From contig JAICQO010000010.1 of the NCBI GenBank assembly GCA_025937835.1, positions 54,803-118,802 on the forward strand: a stretch of DNA of 64,000 nucleotides, given 5' to 3'. Source of the DNA: Polyangiaceae bacterium (GTDB lineage: Bacteria > Myxococcota_A > Polyangia > Polyangiales > Polyangiaceae). Made by a program: the position numbers and the translations under genes. This document shows, one piece after another, positions 1 to 9,800 of this stretch. How positions within the stretch are numbered: the first letter of the stretch is position 1; each line of letters starts with the position of its first letter. The notes below the pieces were generated by a model. The model was not told the DNA's origin. It saw only the letters and a program-made list of their open reading frames with translations, and did not search any database.

Positions 1-1
1 G

Positions 2-601
2 TCTTTAACCAGCGTGGAGAACCACGCGGAAATCGTTGATCGCTCGGCAGTACCGAGTGATGCCGCATTCGAGCAACTGGCCGTGGGTTATCACGCCGCA
101 TGCGTGATCGGCGATGGCACGGCGTATTGTTGCGGATCCAACTTCAACGGCCAGCTAGTACCGGCAGAGGAGACCGGGCTTCCCCTCGTCAGCCTAGGCC
201 TCAATAAATCCGACCCCGGAGGGATACCGCGAATCGTGGACGCTGAAGGTGGCGTGACGTGTTTCGTTTTGACGAATGGGGAAGTCCGTTGCTGGGGCAG
301 CAGCTACGATGGAGTCTTGGGCCAACCGGAAATAACTTCGGCCGACCCCGACGCCGGCTATCTCGGTTGGGCGGACGGAACGCTCGGCTGGCAATTGCCC
401 GCGATAAAGCTCGGTATTGGCGCGAGGGTCAAGTCAGTCGCGACCAGCGGAAGTCACACCTGCGCGTTGCTCGAAGACAACCGCGTGAAGTGCTGGGGTA
501 GGAACGGTTCCGGGCAACTCGGGATCGGCGACGCAAGGTTCGCCGTTGGGGACGACCCGGGTGAGATGGATGACGCCTTGCCCTTCGCCTCGATCGAATA
601 G
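2..601 (+). CDS. RCC1-repeat protein, C-terminal part (5' end runs off the window)
   Basis: Repeated 'HAACVIGDGTAYCCGSNFNGQL', 'VTCFVLTNGEVRCWGSSYDGVLG', 'SHTCALLEDNRVKCWGRNGSGQLG' RCC1/BLIP-II-type repeats; frame is open to the window edge. Confidence 0.8.
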   Translation, partial: SLTSVENHAEIVDRSAVPSDAAFEQLAVGYHAACVIGDGTAYCCGSNFNGQLVPAEETGLPLVSLGLNKSDPGGIPRIVDAEGGVTCFVLTNGEVRCWGSSYDGVLGQPEITSADPDAGYLGWADGTLGWQLPAIKLGIGARVKSVATSGSHTCALLEDNRVKCWGRNGSGQLGIGDARFAVGDDPGEMDDALPFASIE

Positions 602-604
602 GTA

Positions 605-1531
605 TTAGAACCCGCCCTTCGGTTGACTCGCGCTCGAAGTGCCTGTCAACTTTGCGCTCGCAAACGAGCTCGCTTTAAACGCGGCCTCGGCGCTCTTCGT
701 TTTGTCCGTAACCATCGACCCGGAAACCATCGTCGTTTCCGATTTTAGGGCATAGACCGTGAATTCGTAGTTATCGGCCTTCCCGCCAGGACACGGCCCG
801 AGGAACGGCCCGGTCTGTTCCGCGCCAACGCTCTTGGCATCCATGAATGCTTCTGGGAGCTGCTTCACGGTCGTCGGGATATTCCAGATCGCCCAGTGGT
901 AGCCCAGTGTATTTCCAGGGGCCAAAGTGACATCAATGAACGTGATCCCGTAGCTCTTGGTCCCCGGGGGGCCGTCGGTCCAATTGAGCTCAGGCATGAT
1001 GCTTCCGTCAAAGCCCTTGAGCGCGCACGTGTAGACGTCCGCGAACTTCGCTCCGTCCATGTGATCCGGGCTCGTGAGCGTGAAGCCCGTCGCGCCGCCG
1101 CTTCCTCCGCCGACGCCGCCACCGCCGAGTGTTCCACCCGCACCGGCGCCGCCGCCGGCTTTGCCGCCTGCGCCCGCCGTCGTGCCGCCCGCGCCGCCGC
1201 CGCCCTTGCCGGCGCTCGGACCTCCGGCGAGACCGGAGCCGCCGGTTCCACCGCCGCCCATCGACAGCGCACCGCCGGTGGAGGCACCGCCGGTGGAGGC
1301 GCCGCCGGTCGAAGCTCCACCGGTCGCCCGCACACCGCCGGTCGTTCCGCCCGTGGGCGCGGTGACACCGCCGGTTGCCTGCGTGCCGCCGGTCGGAGCG
1401 GCCCCGCCGGTAGTCGGTGCGGGATTGCTTCCGCCGTCGTCGTCCGACGAGCACGCGTAGGCGGCCATCGAGATCCCGCAGAGGGCGAGCCAGGGAAGAC
1501 CACGAGACAGGGCAGCGGTGGAGATTCGCAT
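605..1531 (-). CDS. Lipoprotein with Gly/Thr-rich linker and C-terminal YbhB/YbcL (PEBP/RKIP-like) domain
   Basis: Lipobox AAYAC; TGGASTGGAST linker; 'SPDHMDGAKFADVYTC...PELNWTDGPPGTKSYGITFIDVT..GYHWAIWNIP' PEBP signature; start moved to internal ATG at 1531. Confidence 0.8.
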   Translation of the reverse strand: MRISTAALSRGLPWLALCGISMAAYACSSDDDGGSNPAPTTGGAAPTGGTQATGGVTAPTGGTTGGVRATGGASTGGASTGGASTGGALSMGGGGTGGSGLAGGPSAGKGGGGAGGTTAGAGGKAGGGAGAGGTLGGGGVGGGSGGATGFTLTSPDHMDGAKFADVYTCALKGFDGSIMPELNWTDGPPGTKSYGITFIDVTLAPGNTLGYHWAIWNIPTTVKQLPEAFMDAKSVGAEQTGPFLGPCPGGKADNYEFTVYALKSETTMVSGSMVTDKTKSAEAAFKASSFASAKLTGTSSASQPKGGF

Positions 1532-1713
1532 GTCGCAATTCTTGCCACAACGGACGAGGTGCGACATCCATTTTTCAGCGTGTTTTGAAGCATTTGGTCC
1601 GCCGAACGCTGGGACGCAATGAGGGGGCCGCACACGCTGGAAGTGCGCAATGGTGACGGAAACCGACCGCGGGCCCGGCGGATCGCGCGGGCGCCGCTAT
1701 AGTCGGCCCCGAC

Positions 1714-2262
1714 ATGAATGGCCAGCGTGGTTCGGACCCCGATCGGGGCTCGTCACAGAGCTTGGTTTCGCGCAGCGACCTACGGCGCGCGAATCGGGAG
1801 CTCGAGGACACGCTCGCCCGACTGTCGAGCGAGCTAGTGGAGCTCCGGCCGCGCTTGCTGGAGAAGCTCGAGCTGCCCGAAGAGGTGCTCGATACGGTGC
1901 TCGATACGCAAGCGATCGCGAGCCACGCGGCGCGGAACCGGCAGCTGCGGTTGGTGCGCGCAGCGTTGCGCGATGCGGACTGGTCGTTGATCCGCGCGCG
2001 GCTCGATACGCTGCTCAAGCATGGCAGCATCCCCGCGTCGCTCGAAGAGGGCTCGGATTCGGGGCGCGCTCGCGCTGCCGAGTGGGTGGCGCGGCTCGTG
2101 GGTGAAGGGACGCCGGCGCTCGATGAGCTGCTTGCGTCGTCGCCGAGCGCAGATCGGGTTCACCTCCGGAATTTGATCCGGCAGGTGTCGAAGCAAGAAG
2201 GCGATCGGCGGAAGCGCGCAGAGGAGAAGCTCGCGGCCGCGGTCGCGGGCCTCTTGCGCTAA
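1714..2262 (+). CDS. darP: YjgA/DarP family ribosome-associated protein (DUF615)
   Basis: 182 aa; 'SRSDLRRANRELEDTLARLSSELVELRPRLLEKLELPEEVLDTV' typical of the YjgA family. Confidence 0.75.
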   Translation: MNGQRGSDPDRGSSQSLVSRSDLRRANRELEDTLARLSSELVELRPRLLEKLELPEEVLDTVLDTQAIASHAARNRQLRLVRAALRDADWSLIRARLDTLLKHGSIPASLEEGSDSGRARAAEWVARLVGEGTPALDELLASSPSADRVHLRNLIRQVSKQEGDRRKRAEEKLAAAVAGLLR

Positions 2263-2271
2263 CGTGCCCTC

Positions 2272-3717
2272 GTGAGCTGGTTGCGCTCGGGCCTGTTGCA
2301 CGCAGCGCTGCTGCTCGCGGTCGTATTCGCGCTCTACGGGAGAACGGCGCGGTTCGACTTCAGCTACGTCGATGACGACCGGTTGATCGTCGATAATCAG
2401 GCGTTTTTGACGGGGCCGGGCGCGCTTCGGGAGGCGTTCGAGCAGCCTTACTTCGGGCCGCACGCGAGCGATCACGCCTATTTTCGTCCGCTGGTGACGG
2501 CCTCGTTCGTACTGGATGCGCGCCGCGTGGGAGGCGAAGCCGGCGGGTACCACCTGACGAACGTGGTCATCCACGCGCTCGCCGTGCTCGCGCTGTTGTG
2601 GTTGCTGCGCGCGCTCGATTTCCGGCGTGCCACGGCGTTCTTTGGCGCGCTGGCGTTCGCGGTGCATCCGGCGCTGACGGAGAGCGTGGCGTGGATCCCG
2701 GGGCGCGCCGATCTGCTGGTGGGGTTGTTCTCGATCGCGAGCCTCGGCTGCTGGGTGCGCGCGGAACGCACCGGGAGCCTGGCCTGGCGAGTCGGTTGCC
2801 TCTTGCTCTGGTGCTGCGCGCTGTTGTCCAAAGAGAGTGCGTTGGTGTTGCCGTTCGTGTTCGCGGCAGAGCGGGTGCTGTGGCAGCGACGGGCGCTTGC
2901 GAGCCTCCGGCAATCTCTGCTCTGGCTTTCGATGGTCGGCGTGCTCGCCGCGTACTTGGGGCTGCGGATGCGGGCGCTCAGCGGGCTCGGGGGCGAAGGC
3001 TTCTCGGTCGTAACAGCGCTTTCCAACTTGCCGACGCTGGTGGCGGGGCTCGGGAAGCTGTTTTTGCCGCTCGAGCCTTCGGTGCTGGCCACGGTGGCGA
3101 GCACGCCGCTCTGGCCGGGGCTCGCGGGGCTGCCGCTGATCTATGCCACCTGGCGCATGGGGGCGGAGCGGCGCTCCGAGGTCGCATTCGGGTTGCTCGC
3201 GCTGCTGCTGGTGCTGGCAACGGGGTTACCCGCATCGGGGCTGTTGCTGCTCGAGAGCCGGCTGTACTTCGCGGGGGCGCTGTTCGTGATCGTGGTCTTG
3301 GAAGCGTTCGATCTCGTGGTCAACGAGCGGTCGCGACCGGTGGTGGGGACGATCGTGGCGATCCTGATGGTCGTCAAAGCGTATCCGTATACCAACGACT
3401 TCCGCGATCGACGCTCGTTCGCCGAGGCGGCCGTGAAGATGTCGCCCGAGCTCGCGCTCGCTCATCGAAACCTCGGGATCGCAAAGCACCTGGAAGGCGA
3501 CCTCGAAGGCGCGCTCGCATCCTACGAGCTCTCGCTGGCCCGCGACGAGACCGAGCCGGTCGTGCACAACAACGTGGCCGTGATCTTGATGGGCCGCGGG
3601 GAGCTCGCCGCGGCCGAACGACACCTGCGTCGCGAGCTCGAGCTCAACCCGAGCTACGCGCCAGCCCGCGACAATCTCGCGAAGATTCTCGCGACTACGG
3701 GCCGGCCCCCGGAATAA
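2272..3717 (+). CDS. Multi-TM membrane protein with C-terminal TPR repeats (TMTC/glycosyltransferase-like)
   Basis: Hydrophobic N-terminal two thirds; TPR units 'LAHRNLGIAKHLEGDLEGALASYELSL' and 'EPVVHNNVAVILMGRGELAAAERHLRRELELNP'. Confidence 0.75.
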   Translation: MSWLRSGLLHAALLLAVVFALYGRTARFDFSYVDDDRLIVDNQAFLTGPGALREAFEQPYFGPHASDHAYFRPLVTASFVLDARRVGGEAGGYHLTNVVIHALAVLALLWLLRALDFRRATAFFGALAFAVHPALTESVAWIPGRADLLVGLFSIASLGCWVRAERTGSLAWRVGCLLLWCCALLSKESALVLPFVFAAERVLWQRRALASLRQSLLWLSMVGVLAAYLGLRMRALSGLGGEGFSVVTALSNLPTLVAGLGKLFLPLEPSVLATVASTPLWPGLAGLPLIYATWRMGAERRSEVAFGLLALLLVLATGLPASGLLLLESRLYFAGALFVIVVLEAFDLVVNERSRPVVGTIVAILMVVKAYPYTNDFRDRRSFAEAAVKMSPELALAHRNLGIAKHLEGDLEGALASYELSLARDETEPVVHNNVAVILMGRGELAAAERHLRRELELNPSYAPARDNLAKILATTGRPPE

Positions 3718-3803
3718 ACAGCGCGCTAAACGGCGAGCGACACGCACTTTCGTCAACGTCCGGCGGCAGCCTGACAGTGATCTCGACGCTCGTAGTCATG
3801 CAG

Positions 3804-5399
3804 TCATCCGACCCCGAACCGATCCTGCACGTCCACGTCGATCGTCACCGCGTGCGGGGCCGGGCTCGGGCCGCGCTGTCGGAGGCGCGCGCGCAAGGCC
3901 TGCCCCCGCTCGCTCCACCACTTGCGCGCTTCGGCGTTCGTCCAAGCGCAGGAGGCGACCATGGCGAGCAGGCGCTCGCAGATGGCACGCGCGCTCTCCG
4001 GGCGATCGGACGGCTTCTTGGAAAGGCACTCGAGCACGAGCTCTTCGAGCGCTTCCGGCAATGGCGTGTCGGTGCGCACGCTCGGGCGGATCGGCGTGGC
4101 GTGCAGGTGCGCGAGGCAGACCTCGACGGTGCTCCGGCCGCCGAAGGGCGGGTAGCCGCACAGCAGAAAATAGCCGAGGCATCCGACGGCGTAGATGTCG
4201 TGGCGCGCGTCGATGCCGCTCGGATCGTCGATGCTCTCGGGCGACAAGTACAACGGCGTGCCGATCACGGCGTTGGTGGCGGTGACGGACGGCATCAGGG
4301 AATCGACGGCTTTCACCAGACCGAAATCGACGACCTTGACGACGTCGGAGCGGCCGCCGCGCTCGCACACGAAGACGTTGGCGGGCTTCACGTCGCGGTG
4401 GATCAGCCCCACCTCGTGCGCCTCGGCGAGCGCGTCACAGACCTCGAACAACAGCCGCGCCACGCGACCCGCGGGCTGCGGGCCGTCCTCGGTGACGAGC
4501 TCGTGCAGCGTGAGGCCGTCCAGGTACTCCATCGCGTAGTAGAACGTGCCGTCGGGGGTCCGCCCGTAGTCGTAGACCGAGATCGTGTTGGGGTGAGTGA
4601 GCTGGCTCGTGAGCTGCACTTCCCGTTCGAAGCGCTCGACGAGCTTCGGACCGCCGCGCTCACCGCGCAGCAGCTTGACGGCCGTCGGGCGGCGCAGCAG
4701 CGCGTGGCGCGCCAGGTACACCTCGCCCATGCCGCCTTCACCGATCTTCTCGAGCAGCGTGTACTGGCCGAGTCGCAGCGCCTGATCGACTTCGCGGCGC
4801 AGCCCGTAGATCACCGATGACGTGACCGTCGACAATACCACCGCGCCGAAATGCCAGAGCGCGGTCAGCGCAGTCTGGGGCACGCGCAAAGGTCCGACGT
4901 CGTCGAGCAACCACCAGGCACCGATCGCAGTGGGCATGGCTCCGAGCGCCGTCGTCAGCAGCGTGCGCAGCGGTGTGCTCGGCACGACGATCGCCCGCGC
5001 CAGCGCCGCGAACACGAACGCCAGGGTGGCGAGCGACGCCGGGGGAGTCGAATCGATGTGCGAGGCCGCCCAGTAGAAGAGCGCGTCCACCAGCGGGAGG
5101 AACGCGAGATCGAGCCACACCACGACGCCGATCGGCAGCCGCGCGGGCAAGCGCCACAGCCCGAGCAGCAGCAGCGTCACTCCGAACGGCACCACGTTGT
5201 CGGCGGCAACCAGCGCCTCGAGCAAGCCGCGGTCGCCGCCGATCAAATCGAGCGCCACCCCCACGACGTTGAAAGGGAGCGCGATTCCAACCCCTACCTT
5301 GCCGAGCAGGCTCAGTCGGGTGCGAAGCAGGTCTGCGTCATCCGAGCCGGTGGTCGGAGCGCGGAGGGCAGCACGCAGGCGATCCAAGGAAGCGCGCAA
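3804..5399 (-). CDS. Serine/threonine protein kinase with N-terminal multi-TM region
   Basis: GEGGMGEVYLARHALLRRPTAVKLL, HRDVKPANVFV, DFG, GTPLYLSPE motifs. Confidence 0.95.
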   Translation of the reverse strand: MRASLDRLRAALRAPTTGSDDADLLRTRLSLLGKVGVGIALPFNVVGVALDLIGGDRGLLEALVAADNVVPFGVTLLLLGLWRLPARLPIGVVVWLDLAFLPLVDALFYWAASHIDSTPPASLATLAFVFAALARAIVVPSTPLRTLLTTALGAMPTAIGAWWLLDDVGPLRVPQTALTALWHFGAVVLSTVTSSVIYGLRREVDQALRLGQYTLLEKIGEGGMGEVYLARHALLRRPTAVKLLRGERGGPKLVERFEREVQLTSQLTHPNTISVYDYGRTPDGTFYYAMEYLDGLTLHELVTEDGPQPAGRVARLLFEVCDALAEAHEVGLIHRDVKPANVFVCERGGRSDVVKVVDFGLVKAVDSLMPSVTATNAVIGTPLYLSPESIDDPSGIDARHDIYAVGCLGYFLLCGYPPFGGRSTVEVCLAHLHATPIRPSVRTDTPLPEALEELVLECLSKKPSDRPESARAICERLLAMVASCAWTNAEARKWWSERGQALRARLRQRGPSPAPHAVTIDVDVQDRFGVG

Positions 5400-5692
5400 C
5401 GTCGGACCCTAGCATCGCCCGCGGGGCATACAGCAGGAGTGCATCAATCGGCAGTTAGCGGAAGCGGCGTTTTTCCAGGCAATTTAACTTAGTCTATGAG
5501 GGTGCGAGCGTGTCGCAGTATCGCTAGCCGGCCTGCCCATCGCCAGCTAAGGTGACCCTCCTCCAGCCGAGGCCCGGCGCGCTGGTGACCTCCGTGAGGG
5601 GGCGCCGCACCGCACCGCGAGCCCTCAGCTACGGGTCTCCAGGCCCCCTCGACGTTCGACATTCGATAATCGACTGAAATACGAGCAGCTAC

Positions 5693-6805
5693 ATGAAGCT
5701 TCGCGCCATTTCCACCTTCACGTTGCTCTCGGCGGTCGTCGGAACCGTCGGGGCGTGCTCCGAAGAGAGCGGCTCCTCGCCCCCGCTCGGGATGGGCTCG
5801 CTCGGCGACACAGTTGCCGGACGGGCCGGAGCCGGAGCCGGCGGATCGACTGGGGGCACACTGGCCGTCACCGGTGGCGTCGCGACGGGCGGTACCGCGA
5901 CGGGCGGCGTGGCGACCGGCGGAGTCGCCACGGGCGGTAGCACCGGCGGCACCGCCACAGGCGGCGCGTCGACAGGCGGTGCCTCGGCTGGAACCGGTCC
6001 CGGAGGCAACGCCAATGGCGGCAATGGCAACGCTGGCAACACCAGCCAGGGTGGCGGCGGAATGTCCGGCAGCTCCACGGGCGGCATGGCCACCGGCGGC
6101 ATGATGAACGAACCGCACCCGCCGCCGATCACGAACGGCCAGAACGCCTGGGCCTCACGCTACTGGGATTGCTGCAAGCCGGCCTGCGGCTGGAAGGGCA
6201 ACGTGCGCACCGGCACCCCCATGACCTCGTGCGGCAAGGAGAACCAGGAGCTCTCGAGCTACGACGACAAGAACGCCTGCGAAAGTGGCGGCAGTGCGTT
6301 CATGTGCTGGAGCGGCGCGCCCTGGGCCGTGAGCGACAAACTCTCTTACGGCTACGCTGCGGCGTCGGGTGGCAACTACGTTTGCGGCCGCTGCTACCAG
6401 GTCCAGTTCACGGGCTCCGGGCACAACGGTAACAACCCCGGCGCGCAATCGCTGAACGGCAAGACCATGATCGTGCAAGTGATCAACAACGGCGGCGTCG
6501 CTGCCGATCAGTTCGATCTGTTGATCCCCGGCGGCGGCGTGGGCCTGTTGAACGCCTGCTCCAACCAGTGGGGCACCTCCGATCTCGGCGCGCAGTACGG
6601 CGGCTTCCTCGCCGGCTGCAACGGCGACAAGAACTGCGTGAAGAACAAGTGCAACCAGATCTTCAACGGCAAGCCCGAGCTGATGGCCGGCTGCGACTGG
6701 TTCCTGAACTGGTTCAACGCGGCCGACAACCCGAACTTCACGTTCAAGCCAATCGCCTGCCCGAAGGCGATCCTGGATCACTCGGGGTTGAGCGATCCAG
6801 GGTGA
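5693..6805 (+). CDS. Secreted glycoside hydrolase family 45 (endoglucanase-like) with Gly/Thr-rich linker
   Basis: Lipobox-like VGAC; TGG repeats; 'ASRYWDCCKPACGW', 'GGNYVCGRCYQVQFTG', 'ACSNQWGTSD..GAQYGGF', 'CDWFLNWFNAADNPNFTFKPIACP' are GH45 hallmarks. Confidence 0.88.
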   Translation: MKLRAISTFTLLSAVVGTVGACSEESGSSPPLGMGSLGDTVAGRAGAGAGGSTGGTLAVTGGVATGGTATGGVATGGVATGGSTGGTATGGASTGGASAGTGPGGNANGGNGNAGNTSQGGGGMSGSSTGGMATGGMMNEPHPPPITNGQNAWASRYWDCCKPACGWKGNVRTGTPMTSCGKENQELSSYDDKNACESGGSAFMCWSGAPWAVSDKLSYGYAAASGGNYVCGRCYQVQFTGSGHNGNNPGAQSLNGKTMIVQVINNGGVAADQFDLLIPGGGVGLLNACSNQWGTSDLGAQYGGFLAGCNGDKNCVKNKCNQIFNGKPELMAGCDWFLNWFNAADNPNFTFKPIACPKAILDHSGLSDPG

Positions 6806-6814
6806 GCGGCCCGC

Positions 6815-9800
6815 TCACTTGTGATCGAGTGACGTGACCCCGTCCCACTCGAGCGGCCGCCGGCGTTCGAGCTCTGCGCAGCGCGCGCGGTAGAGGGCTG
6901 CCACGGGATCGCCGGGAACTTTTTCGGCGTAGCGGGCAAAGGCGGCTTCGGCGTTTGCAAAATCGCCCTCGCAATACAGCTCCCGCGCGCGCTTCCAGTC
7001 GCCGTCTGCGGCGTCCTTGGCGTCGCGCACGGCTTCCGCGTCCGCGTCGTAGAGCTCGTGCAGCACGACGGGGCTGTGGCGTCCGACGACGCGCACGGTG
7101 TCGACGAGACGAACGCGGTAGTCGCTCGGGCGTGCGACGCGCGCGAGGGTTTCGCCGCTCACCACCAGGGAGACGCCGTAGGTGCGCGTGAGCGACTCGA
7201 TGCGGGCCGCGACGTTGACGCTGTCGCCGATCACGCCGCACTTGATGCGGTTCGGGCCTCCGATGGTGCCGAGCGTGAGAGGGCCGGTGTTGATGCCGAT
7301 CCCGATCCGGATCGGCAGCTTTCCGTCGTGGATGCGCTCGCGATTCAGGGGTTCGAGCGCACGCAGCATCGAGAGCGCCGCGGTGAGCGCGGACTCGGCG
7401 CCCCGGTCGAACAGGGCCAGGATCGCGTCCCCGATGTAGCCTTCCACGAAGCCGCCGGAAGAGACGATCATCGGCTCCATCGCGCGCAGGTAGGCGTTGA
7501 TGAAGCCGATGTTCTCTTCGGGGGTCATGCCCTCGACATGGGTGGTAAAGCCGCGAATATCGGAGAACAGGATCGACATTTCCTTCTGTACGCTGTCGCC
7601 GAGCTCGACCTCGCCGATGCCGCGCCGCCCGAGAGATTCGAGGAACTCGTGGGGCACGAAGCGGCGGTGGGCGTTGGTGAGGGCGACCTGCTGCTCGTAC
7701 AGGCGCGCATTCTCGAGAGCGATCGCGGCCTGCGTCGCGAGCAGCGACAGCAGCTCGACACGGGCGGGGGTGAAGGCGGCGCGGGCCAGGTTGTTCTCGA
7801 GGTACAAGACGCCGGTGAGCTTGCCCTGGTGTTTGATGGGCACACACAGGATCGAGCGCACGCCCGCATGGCTCACGTGCGGTGAGGCGCCGAGCGCCGG
7901 CTCGGCCTGCGCGTCTTCGATGACCTCGGCGGCGCCGCTGCGCGCGACGCGGCGGATCACGGCCTGGACCAGCCCGGTGGCTTGCGACAGCGGCGTCGGA
8001 GGTCCGAGCTTCACCTCACCCCGCGCGTTCTGTTCGGCTTCGACGAGCAGCGTCTCGTCCCGGAGCAGCACCAAGACGCCGCGCTCCGCGCCAGCGTTCT
8101 CGACCAAGATCGACATCATGCGCGAGAGCAAGCGCTGAACGACGATCTCCGCAGACAGCGCGGCCGATGCCTTGAGCACGCTGGCCACGTCCACCGCGGG
8201 CGACGAGCTCGGCGTGCCTGTCACGGTGTCGCCGAGCGGAGCCGGGAGCGGCGGCGAGAGGCGATCGGCCTTGGCGTCGGCGCCGAGCGCGCGATACGCC
8301 TGCGCCGCGCGCTCTCGATAGACTTCGGCCACCACCTGGACCGCTGCGCCGGCGAGCGACTCGGCGGCGAGCTCGAGCCCGAGCGCTTCCACGTCGCGAC
8401 GACCGGAGGCGCGGGCGGCCTCGATCGCCTGATCGTAGAGGCTCCGTGCCCGCTCCGGGGTGCCTCGGTTGCGCTCGAGCTCGGCTTCGAGCAAGAGCAG
8501 GCGATCCCGCTTGCCCTGCTCGTCGTGCTCGGTGAAGCGGCGAAAGCGCGTGAGCGCGGCGTCGATCTTCGAATCCCGCTCGCCGCTCTGCCGCTCCCGC
8601 GCGAGCCTCGCCAGGGTCGAGTAGTAGCTGAAGAAGACGATCCACGGCAGACCGGTCACGGCCTCGAGCTTCTGCTCGGCCGCTTCGGCGAACATCACCG
8701 CCTGTTCCGGGTCCCCGAACTGCAAGGCAAGGAGCAGCTTGTAGTAGTGGACGATGAAGACCTGTGTCGCCTCCGCGTCCGTCGCGAGCTGCTCGTCGAG
8801 CGCGGCCTCGTCCACGTAGTCACCGTTCAAACGCGCTGGATCGGCGGCTTTTCCGCGGAAGCACGCGACGACCTGGCGCAGGGTGCGATGCAGGATCGAG
8901 GCGCCGCGGTCACGGCTGGCAAGCTCGGCGATGCGGTCGAGCTCGGCGGCCACTTCGGGCAGCGGCACGCCGAGCGCGTGCATCCACACCGCGCGGTAGC
9001 TCGCGGCCCAGACCGCCGTGAACAGATCGCCCGACTCCATGCCGATCCGGAACGCGTCACGCAGAGGCTCGAGGCTCTTTTCGAGCGGCTCCTTCCAATG
9101 CCGCAGAAAGTTCGCCCACACGAACAGCGCGCCGGGCGTCTGGCGCGGGTCCTGAAAGCGCTCGGCCAGGGTGAGCGCCAGCTTTCCGTAGGCGTGCCCC
9201 GCGTCGTAAGCACCGAGCACGCCCGAGAGGGTGATGGCGTAGCCGCCCCAGGCAAAGGCCGACACGCTCGAGTTGCCGAAGCGCAGCGACAGCTCGACCA
9301 TCCGGAACACCAGCAGCGGGAACACCTTGCTGCCCGCGCGGAACGCGGCCGGCACCGTGCGCTGCAGGATGCGCATGGCGACCCGTGCGCTCTCGTCGCT
9401 CATCTCTGGCAGCGACGCGAGCTGCTCCGGGCGCTTGCCGAGCAGGCGCAACCGCAGCTTCAAGAGGTTGACGATCACCCGATAAAGCTCGGGTTCTCGC
9501 GCAATTTTCACACCCAGCTCGTCGAGCGCCGCGAGCCCGATCTCGATCGCACGCCGCATGTCGTTCTTCTCGATCGCAACCAACAGCCGCGTCTCGATCG
9601 GCGTGAATCGCTGGCTGGGAGAGCGCGCGTGCGACAGCGCAGAGAGCGCCAGGGACTCGGCTTCGTCCAGGTGCCCCTGGTGGTGCTCCGCCTCCGCGCG
9701 AGCAATGGTTGCGGTGAGCGCGAGCTCGGGCGCGGTTTCGAAAGGGTCGTCGCCGAGCAGACCCAGCGCGGACGCGAGCAGGCTCGCCGACTGCGACTGC

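Noticed and set aside
1240-1400. Short direct repeats suggesting a CRISPR or minisatellite
   Set aside because: In-frame codon repeats of a Gly/Ser/Thr linker; no spacers.
1074-1460. 128-aa Pro-rich plus-strand ORF (PPxPPVEAPPVEAPP)
   Set aside because: Complement of the TGG/GGAST linker in the PEBP lipoprotein.
2598-4820. 740-aa plus-strand ORF
   Set aside because: Runs through two well-supported genes in the wrong frame/strand; Arg/Ala-rich shadow frame.
5480-5690. Known riboswitch (c-di-GMP, TPP, SAH, cobalamin) upstream of GH45
   Set aside because: No conserved core of these classes recognised by eye; kept only as a low-interest structured leader.
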